A stretch of 10,673 nucleotides of DNA from Acidobacteriaceae bacterium UBA1795 (GTDB lineage Bacteria; Acidobacteriota; Terriglobia; Terriglobales; Acidobacteriaceae), in NCBI GenBank assembly GCA_002314435.1, contig DCFV01000212.1, positions 4,480 to 15,152 on the forward strand. The letters run 5' to 3'. Numbering within the stretch: position 1 is the first letter of the stretch; each line of letters starts with the position of its first letter. Shown piece after piece: positions 6,250 through 10,673 of this stretch. The translations under genes and the position numbers were made by a program. The notes under the pieces are model-generated. The model did no database searches. It was not told the DNA's origin and was given only the letters and a program-made list of their open reading frames with translations.

Positions 6250-6292
6250 TCGGCGCTCCCGCCACAACGGACGGGGCGCCGATTCTGTTTTT
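6250..6292 (+). terminator. Rho-independent terminator of the rpmH-yidC cluster
   Basis: TCGGCGC then CCCG (6250-6261, with one bulged T) pairs with CGGG-GCGCCGA (6272-6282), followed by a T-rich tract TTCTGTTTTT (6283-6292). It begins 16 nt after the yidC stop. The T tract runs into the stop codon of the converging SDR gene (6291-6293), so the two genes share this end region. Confidence 0.85.
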
Positions 6293-7235
6293 AGGCCAAA
6301 ATCGTCGCCAACGCTTCATCCACAGTGGAATGCGTGAACTGGAACCCCGCACAGATGAGCCTCGACGGCATGGCGCGCTGACTGGCCAGCAGCGCTTCGT
6401 CAGCCATCTGGCCGAGGACCAGGCGCAGCGCAAATGCCGGAGCAGGCAGCACCGCTGGCCGGTGCAACTGCCGCGCCAACGCCCGCGTGAATGCGGCATT
6501 GGTCACCGGATTTGGGGCGGTCACGTTGATGGCGCCTGTCACCGCAGGCGTGGCAACTGCGAACAGCAGTGCGGCGACCGCGTCCTGTAGACTGACCCAG
6601 CTCATCCACTGCCGACCGTCACCCAGATTGCCGCCCAGTCCCGCACGAAACAGCGGCAGCATCTTTTTAAGGGCGCCTGCATCCCTTCCCAGAACGACGC
6701 CAAAACGCGCATGCACCACGCGGATCCCAGAGTCTACTGCGGGCTGTGCCGCTGCCTCCCATGTGCGACAAAGGTCGGCCAGAAAGCCCGTGCCCGCGGG
6801 CGAGGACTCGTCCAGCAACTCGTCACCGCGGTCGCCGTAAAGTCCCACAGCCGAGGCCACCACCAGCACCTCTGGCTTCTGTTGCAGTCCGGACAGTGCC
6901 GTGGCCAACGCGTGCGTCGTGTCCACACGACTGGAGATAAGCTCGCGGCGATAGGCCGCCGTCCAGCGGCCCCCGGCCACGCTCGATCCCGAAAGATGAA
7001 TTGCTGCCGTGCAATCCTCCAGGGCTGCCGGGTCGGCCACCGCGGGCTGGGCAGCCGGATTCCAGCCGATTTGCCCTTCGCCGTGTGCCGCCCCGCGCAC
7101 CAACTGCCGTACCTCCATACCCCGCGCCGACAATGCCTGGCGGACAGCACTCCCCAACATGCCTGAGGCTCCGCTCATCAGCACGGCTGCCTGCTTCGGC
7201 GCTTCCAGTCTCACTTTCATGGTTTCCATCTTCAC
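6291..7235 (-). CDS. TIGR01777-family NAD(P)-dependent epimerase/SDR
   Basis: A 314-aa extended short-chain dehydrogenase of the TIGR01777 (YfcH-like/SULA) group. The Rossmann nucleotide motif is SGASGMLGSA (21-30; Gly22, Gly25, Gly28). Other landmarks are IHLSGSSVAGGRWT (79-92), SAVGLYGDRGDE (128-139), GTGFLADLCRTWEAAA (148-163), LPLFRAGLGGNLGDGRQWMSW (193-213) and the DUF1731-like tail APNPVTNAAF (240-249), LGQMADEALLASQR (274-287), GFQF (297-300). The usual SDR Tyr-x3-Lys is not present in standard form; this is common in the subfamily. Substrate is unknown for most members. The GTG at 7233-7235 starts the longest frame; ATG at 7227-7229 or 7218-7220 are equally possible, since none has a strong ribosome site. 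It is divergent from the XRE-cupin regulator, which may control it. Confidence 0.9.
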   Translation of the reverse strand: MKMETMKVRLEAPKQAAVLMSGASGMLGSAVRQALSARGMEVRQLVRGAAHGEGQIGWNPAAQPAVADPAALEDCTAAIHLSGSSVAGGRWTAAYRRELISSRVDTTHALATALSGLQQKPEVLVVASAVGLYGDRGDELLDESSPAGTGFLADLCRTWEAAAQPAVDSGIRVVHARFGVVLGRDAGALKKMLPLFRAGLGGNLGDGRQWMSWVSLQDAVAALLFAVATPAVTGAINVTAPNPVTNAAFTRALARQLHRPAVLPAPAFALRLVLGQMADEALLASQRAMPSRLICAGFQFTHSTVDEALATILA

Positions 7236-7243
7236 AGACTGAG

Positions 7244-7268
7244 TTTCTTTCCCGATAAAGAAATCGGG
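7244..7268. promoter_or_regulatory. Two overlapping mutually exclusive inverted repeats
   Basis: TTTCTTT (7244-7250) pairs perfectly with AAAGAAA (7257-7263), and the 6 bases between them, CCCGAT (7251-7256), pair perfectly with ATCGGG (7263-7268). The two stems share sequence and cannot form together. The element lies 8 bp before the putative SDR start codon, in the divergent SDR/XRE promoter region. It may be a switch in the SDR leader RNA or a DNA operator for the XRE-cupin protein. The repeats are seen directly; a function is inferred. Confidence 0.5.
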
Positions 7269-7273
7269 CAGGT

Positions 7274-7302
7274 TTGCCGAGCCGCACGGAGTTTAGTAGG
7301 AT
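7274..7302 (+). promoter_or_regulatory. Candidate promoter of the XRE-cupin gene
   Basis: TTGCCG (7274-7279) and TAGGAT (7297-7302) are spaced by exactly 17 bp, each matching four of six bases of the sigma-70 consensus. A start near 7309 would give a leader of about 50 nt ending in a strong ribosome-binding site. The match is moderate and made by eye. Confidence 0.35.
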
Positions 7303-7349
7303 GCGAATAGGTTTTGATTGGGGCAACATGCTCACGGGCCCACACCCTG

Positions 7350-7355
7350 AGGAGG
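7350..7355 (+). promoter_or_regulatory. Consensus ribosome-binding site of the XRE-cupin gene
   Basis: AGGAGG at 7350-7355 lies 7 nt before the ATG at 7363. It is the best Shine-Dalgarno in the window and fixes this start. Confidence 0.85.
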
Positions 7356-7362
7356 GTGGCTG

Positions 7363-8094
7363 ATGACGGAGCTGGCACCGGTTCGCAGCGAAGAAACGCA
7401 GAAGTCGCAGGTCGACAACGAGACCACGGAACGCTTCATCGCTGAAAAACATATCGGCGAGCGGATCAAGCGGCTTCGACTGAAGAAGTCGATGGGACTG
7501 GTCGAGTTGGGCAGACACACTGGCCTGTCTGCCAGCTTTCTTTCGCAACTGGAGACGGGTCGCGTGGTGCCCACGCTGCGTAACCTGGCGCGCATCGCCA
7601 TGGTCTTCTCCAAGGATCTTTCGTACTTCTTTGAGAGCGAGCCGCAGGCCATGTTCCGCGTGCACCGCCGCAAAGAGCGTGTGCGCCTGCCCCAGACCGG
7701 CGTGGACGAACCAACCTACTTCTTCGAAAGCCTGGGCTACATGGTGCCGGACCGGCACATGGACCCGTACTTCGCCGAGTTCATTCCGCTTGACAAGAAC
7801 CTGGAGCCGCGTGCACACATGCATCCCGGCTTCGAATTCCTGTATATCCTCGAAGGTGAACTGGAATTGCATCACGGCGAGCAACACGCTACGCTTGAGC
7901 CCGGCGACGCAGTCTACTTCGACGCCAGCACCCCGCATAGTTACGTGTGCGCGGGAAAGAAGCCGGCCGATGTGCTGATCGTGACAATGCACCAGCCGCC
8001 GCCGGCGCAGCCTGTCACTCTGTTACGGCAGTCGGGCCCGCGGGCTCTGCCCGGTAGTCCTACACCGCGCACCGCCTCGGGTGGAACGCGCTAG
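7363..8094 (+). CDS. XRE-family transcriptional regulator with C-terminal cupin domain
   Basis: A 243-aa one-component regulator. Residues about 30-90 form a helix-turn-helix of the XRE/Cro type (IGERIKRLRLKKSMGLVELG, then GLSASFLSQLETGRVVPTLRNLARIA), which binds DNA. Residues about 130-215 are a cupin barrel: motif 1 has His152, His154, Glu158 and Gly165, and motif 2 is PGDAVYFDASTPHSY with His192, a full set of likely metal or ligand-binding residues. Such proteins sense small ligands and often regulate themselves and a neighbouring gene. A charged N-terminal tail (1-29) and a Pro/Ser/Thr-rich C-terminal tail (from about 211) look disordered. The start is fixed by AGGAGG 7 nt upstream. The divergent SDR gene, 127 bp away, is a natural candidate target; that is inference. 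Its stop lies 6 bp from the stop of the convergent nucleotidase gene. Confidence 0.92.
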   Translation: MTELAPVRSEETQKSQVDNETTERFIAEKHIGERIKRLRLKKSMGLVELGRHTGLSASFLSQLETGRVVPTLRNLARIAMVFSKDLSYFFESEPQAMFRVHRRKERVRLPQTGVDEPTYFFESLGYMVPDRHMDPYFAEFIPLDKNLEPRAHMHPGFEFLYILEGELELHHGEQHATLEPGDAVYFDASTPHSYVCAGKKPADVLIVTMHQPPPAQPVTLLRQSGPRALPGSPTPRTASGGTR

Positions 8095-8100
8095 GCTGCA

Positions 8101-8637
8101 CTACGCTTTGACCTTTGCGAAGAAGTCCGCCACATCCTGCCAGTTGTTCACGCGGGTGTAGCCGGTCGCAGCCAGGTTGTGCGGGGCAGAGTAGAGCAGT
8201 CCCTTACCCTCAAACCGTTGCAGGTTGCGCGGCAGGTCGTCGATCAGATAGTCCGCACGCAGAATGCACTTGTTGCCGCAGAAGACGTAGTTGGTGGGCG
8301 GAATGAACGGGAAGTGCCGCTGCAGCCAGCGGTACTTCGGCCCCAGTGAGTTGGGCACGGTCATGGCCTGTGTCGCAATGTAGACGTCGAAGCGCTGAGT
8401 CAGATGCTTGAGCACCTCCTGCGCGCCGGGCATCAGCGCCAAGTCCTCAAAGAAATCCTCTGCATCGAGAAAGGCGCGCAACTGCGCCTGCCGGTCCGCT
8501 GGAGTCACTTCCCACAAAGCCTTGCCGGTCAGTTCGTCCACACTCACGGATTCATCGAACGTTTCGTTGTAACGCCGCAGGTGCTCGGCCAGCGTATCGG
8601 CCATCACCTCGTCCATGTCCACACAAATGCGCTGCAC
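8101..8637 (-). CDS. 5'(3')-deoxyribonucleotidase-like HAD phosphatase
   Basis: A 178-aa HAD-superfamily protein of the NT5C/deoxyribonucleotidase type, which removes phosphate from (deoxy)nucleoside monophosphates and trims nucleotide pools. Motif I is CVDMDEVMADT, with Asp7 the likely nucleophile and Asp9 the acid/base. Motif II is YIATQAM (Thr89). Motif III/IV is NKCILRADYLIDDLPRN (Lys123, Asp133, Asp134), the NT5C pattern. LGPKYRWLQRHFPFI (98-112) is also typical. I chose the GTG at 8635-8637 because AAGGAG lies 6 nt upstream and the catalytic motif then begins at residue 4 as in homologues; a longer frame back to 8691 would add 18 unconserved residues. It lies 66 bp downstream of the zinc-ribbon gene on the same strand and could be its operon partner. 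Sequence alone does not separate deoxyribonucleotidase from a broader nucleotidase role. Confidence 0.85.
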   Translation of the reverse strand: MQRICVDMDEVMADTLAEHLRRYNETFDESVSVDELTGKALWEVTPADRQAQLRAFLDAEDFFEDLALMPGAQEVLKHLTQRFDVYIATQAMTVPNSLGPKYRWLQRHFPFIPPTNYVFCGNKCILRADYLIDDLPRNLQRFEGKGLLYSAPHNLAATGYTRVNNWQDVADFFAKVKA

Positions 8638-8643
8638 GTGTTG

Positions 8644-8649
8644 CTCCTT
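8644..8649 (-). promoter_or_regulatory. Ribosome-binding site deciding the nucleotidase start
   Basis: On the minus strand AAGGAG (8649-8644) is followed after 6 nt by GTG at 8637-8635. This supports GTG rather than the upstream in-frame start at 8691, which has no comparable site. Confidence 0.75.
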
Positions 8650-8703
8650 GCACGTGAGAATCGATTGGATTGGCGCGCGCGGCGTGGCCAACGCACGAAG
8701 GGC

Positions 8704-9492
8704 TTATGACCCAGCCGTGTTCGGTCGGCGAATCGCGTGGCCATCGCCTGTCGCAGGCGTCTCCAGCTGCGGTGCTTTTGGCGCGGCGGCAAACGCGGGG
8801 TCCCAGTAGAGCAGCCGCCCGCAACTATCGCAGGTCAGCAACTGCCCATCGCGCAACTGGTTCCAAACCTGCGGGCGTACGCCCATACGGCAACCGGGGC
8901 ATTGCTGATTCTCTGCGCGCGCCAAGCCTGTTCCGCGGCTCAGCGCGATGCGGTCGAAGCGGGCCAGCAATTCGGGCTCAATCAGCTTGCGCAGAATCTC
9001 ACGCTCGGTCTCGAGCGCCGCTTGTTCCGTGGCCATTTCTTTTTGCTGCAGCGCGATACGTTCGCGTGTTCTGTCCAGCGTCTGGGCCAGCTCTTCCACG
9101 TGTGCGCGGGCCGCGCTCATTGCGGCTTCCTGTGTTTCGGTGCGCTCCAGGCTGGCGAACTCCTCATTTTCGATGCGCTCGATCTCGCTCTCGGCAAAGC
9201 GCACTTCGTGCTCAATGGCCTCAGCCTGTGCAGGTGTTGTTACAGAGTCCTGCTGGGCACGGTAGCGTGCAGCCTTCTGGCGGTGTTGCGCAGCTTCGCG
9301 CTCCAGTCGGTTGCGCAATTCTTCCTCGCGCATCAGCGCGCAGGAAGTGGCGGCTGACCTCTGCTCTGCGGCTGTCAGCGCGGCCTCTGTCTGCGCAACC
9401 TCAGCTGGCAGTGCGCGGGCTGCCTGTGTCAGGCGCGTACGCTCCAACTCCACCGCCTGCAGCTTAGCCAGGTTTTCAATCTCCGCATTCAT
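8704..9492 (-). CDS. Coiled-coil C4-type zinc-ribbon protein (DUF164-like)
   Basis: A 262-aa protein. Residues about 1-175 are a long Glu/Arg/Ala-rich coiled coil (for example LREEELRNRL-type heptads, and YRAQQDSVTTPAQAEAIEHE around the hairpin turn). It is followed by IEPELLARFDRI and a zinc ribbon with Cys198-x2-Cys201 (CPGC) and Cys221-x2-Cys224 (CDSC), then GRLLYWDP. This is the layout of the widespread DUF164/CT398-type family; chlamydial CT398 has a coiled-coil hairpin with a zinc ribbon and contacts sigma-54 and secretion proteins. The cellular role here is unknown. I start at the ATG at 9490-9492 (MNAEIENLAKLQ), where family members begin; the frame stays open 72 codons further upstream but that part is Pro/Arg-rich and overlaps the divergent gene. 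No strong ribosome site precedes it. It is divergent from the AsmA-like gene and upstream of the nucleotidase gene. Confidence 0.88.
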   Translation of the reverse strand: MNAEIENLAKLQAVELERTRLTQAARALPAEVAQTEAALTAAEQRSAATSCALMREEELRNRLEREAAQHRQKAARYRAQQDSVTTPAQAEAIEHEVRFAESEIERIENEEFASLERTETQEAAMSAARAHVEELAQTLDRTRERIALQQKEMATEQAALETEREILRKLIEPELLARFDRIALSRGTGLARAENQQCPGCRMGVRPQVWNQLRDGQLLTCDSCGRLLYWDPAFAAAPKAPQLETPATGDGHAIRRPNTAGS

Positions 9493-9514
9493 CCGTGCAT
9501 TGAAGTCTATGCCA

Positions 9515-9551
9515 TTGACCGCCCAATAAGAAAATGGGGGCGCACGGTCAA
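9515..9551. promoter_or_regulatory. Inverted repeat in the divergent zinc-ribbon/AsmA-like promoter region
   Basis: TTGACCG (9515-9521) and CGGTCAA (9545-9551) are exact reverse complements 23 bp apart, in the 89-bp gap between two divergent genes. TTGACC also resembles a -35 hexamer on each strand. On the minus strand it is followed at 17 bp by TATTGG, a weak -10. It may be a symmetric operator or a pair of back-to-back -35 elements. Confidence 0.4.
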
Positions 9552-9581
9552 CCCCCCGCATCCAAGAGTAAAGTACATGCG

Positions 9582-10673
9582 ATGAGCGCGGAACCAACTT
9601 CCTTTCGGCGACGGCACAGATGGCTCTTTTGGACGGGCGGCGCTGTAGTGGTGGTGCTGGCAGCCCTGGTGGTAGCGGCAGCGGTGGTGGCGCGCCGCAT
9701 CGAGCCATATCTGCGCGCGCAGATTACGCAGACACTGGCCGAACGGCTGCACGCCCGCGTCGAGCTCGACAGCATTCACGTGATGCTCGTCGGCGGCGCG
9801 AAGGGCCGGTGGGGCGTGGTGGCCGAGGGCCGCGGGTTGCGTATCTGGCCGTCGCAGCAGTTCACCGCGCACGCGGCGCAGTCCGACTCTGGCGCGCCAC
9901 TCATTCAGCTCGACGAGTTCAACTTTCACGCCCCGTTGCACTACCACTTTGGCAAACCGGTCGTCATCTCGATGGTGCGGCTTTCGGGGTTTACGATTCA
10001 TGTGCCGCCCCGCTCCGCGCGGCAGGCCGCATCAGTGGCAGCGCCGCTTCAGCCTGGACGCTCCGGCACGCTCGCACCGTTCGTCGTTGAGCGCATGGAG
10101 TGCGATGTTGCGGAACTGGTGCTCGAAACCGACAAGCCAGACAAGCTGCCCATGGACTTCAGCCTGCACCAGCTACGCTTGAGCCACATTGCCGCCGCCG
10201 ATGCAATGCAGTTTGAAACGGAGATCGTGAACCCGCGCCCGGTGGGCATCATCCGTTCTGCGGGCCGGTTCGGCCCATGGCAGGCCGACGATCCTGGCGC
10301 CTCGCCGGTTGAGGGTACATACGAGTTTGACCACGCTGACCTGCGCTCGTTCAAAGGCCTGGCAGGAACTCTCCACTCTACCGGCCGCTTCCAGGGCACG
10401 CTGCGCGACGTGACCGTGGACGGCGACGCGCACGTGCCCGACTTCAGCCTTGATCGCTTTGGCAGTTCCATGCCGCTGCACACGCACTTCCATGCGCGCG
10501 TCGACGGCACGAATGGCGACACCTGGCTCGAGCCGGTGCAGGCCACGCTGGGCCGTTCGTACTTCACCACGCGCGGCCGCATTGTGCGGATGAGGACCTT
10601 GCTCCAGAACGGCGGCATTGCGTTGTCTTCGCCTCAGTCCGTCATTGCCGCGCCCTTTGCCGGTGGCCACGAC
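9582..10673 (+). CDS. AsmA-like membrane-anchored periplasmic protein, 5' part
   Basis: The frame opens with ATG at 9582 and is still open at the window end (364 codons visible), so the protein is larger. A basic N-terminus (FRRRHRW) is followed by one hydrophobic segment (about 14-37, Val/Ala-rich), then RRIEPYLRAQITQTLAERLHARVEL, the usual post-anchor helix and first strand of AsmA/DUF748/TamB-like proteins. The periplasmic remainder shows repeating beta-strand stretches such as VRLSGFTIHVPP, RFGPWQADDPG, GTYEFDHADLRSFKGLAGTL and HARVDGTNGDTWLEPVQATLG, as I recall for AsmA-like proteins of Acidobacteria. Proteins with this architecture are thought to carry lipids between inner and outer membrane; that role is inferred here. 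No convincing Shine-Dalgarno precedes the ATG (only AAGAG about 12 nt away). It is divergent from the zinc-ribbon gene. Confidence 0.75.
   Translation, partial: MSAEPTSFRRRHRWLFWTGGAVVVVLAALVVAAAVVARRIEPYLRAQITQTLAERLHARVELDSIHVMLVGGAKGRWGVVAEGRGLRIWPSQQFTAHAAQSDSGAPLIQLDEFNFHAPLHYHFGKPVVISMVRLSGFTIHVPPRSARQAASVAAPLQPGRSGTLAPFVVERMECDVAELVLETDKPDKLPMDFSLHQLRLSHIAAADAMQFETEIVNPRPVGIIRSAGRFGPWQADDPGASPVEGTYEFDHADLRSFKGLAGTLHSTGRFQGTLRDVTVDGDAHVPDFSLDRFGSSMPLHTHFHARVDGTNGDTWLEPVQATLGRSYFTTRGRIVRMRTLLQNGGIALSSPQSVIAAPFAGGHD

Noticed and set aside
6823..7992. Minus-strand open frame of 389 codons spanning the SDR and XRE genes
   Set aside because: It overlaps two well-supported genes in other frames and crosses their intergenic region; no family resemblance.
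8638..8691. Upstream start of the nucleotidase adding 18 residues
   Set aside because: The GTG at 8637 has AAGGAG at ideal spacing and places the catalytic motif at the normal distance from the N-terminus.
8670..9467. Long + strand open frame (265 codons) opposite the zinc-ribbon gene
   Set aside because: It is antisense to a clear coiled-coil/zinc-ribbon coding sequence, Arg/Ser/Pro-rich, and has no recognisable domain; GC-rich codons on the real strand produce such frames.
9493..9708. N-terminal extension of the zinc-ribbon protein to 334 residues
   Set aside because: The added 72 residues are Pro/Arg-rich, unlike the family, and overlap the start of the divergent AsmA-like gene; the MNAEIENLAKLQ start fits the family.

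Overview
The window is GC-rich bacterial chromosome and most resembles an acidobacterium of the Terriglobus/Granulicella/Acidobacteriaceae kind. The lineage call is an inference. It rests on the layout of the dnaA/rpmH region, the YidC N-terminus (a Pro-Glu-Leu-Arg-Asn-Pro-Asn start followed by a Gly/Ser-rich stretch), and a periplasmic AsmA-like protein and secreted nucleoside hydrolase of types I recall from that group. No mobile element, CRISPR array, tRNA or rRNA is visible. Apart from the dnaA-rpmH gap, coding density is high.

Layout. 1-336 (+) is the 3' end of a Jag/KhpB-type KH-R3H RNA-binding protein. 369-1466 (+) is a secreted nucleoside hydrolase with an altered metal-site motif. 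A strong two-way hairpin at 1474-1517 separates it from the convergent dnaA (1537-2946, -). The next 503 bp (2947-3449) hold no gene but several inverted repeats and candidate promoters. Then comes the classic cluster on the + strand: rpmH (3450-3605), rnpA (3672-4103), yidD (4100-4336) and yidC (4414-6234), closed by a terminator at 6250-6292. A TIGR01777-type SDR epimerase (6291-7235, -) faces yidC and is divergent from an XRE-cupin regulator (7363-8094, +). That regulator is convergent with a 5'(3')-deoxyribonucleotidase-like HAD protein (8101-8637, -), which lies downstream of a coiled-coil zinc-ribbon protein (8704-9492, -). The latter is divergent from an AsmA-like membrane-anchored protein (9582 to the window end, +).

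How the genes fit together. rpmH-rnpA-yidD-yidC links ribosome assembly (bL34), tRNA maturation (RNase P protein) and membrane protein insertion (YidD/YidC), next to the replication initiator dnaA. The Jag/R3H gene, which in many bacteria follows yidC directly, lies on the far side of dnaA here. The 6.3-10.7 kb half is ordinary housekeeping or accessory gene content in divergent and convergent pairs.

I see no clear new multi-gene system. The points most worth a second look are the nucleoside hydrolase metal site, two overlapping mutually exclusive hairpins between the SDR and XRE genes, an 11-bp-arm inverted repeat inside yidC, and the structured dnaA leader with a repeated octamer.
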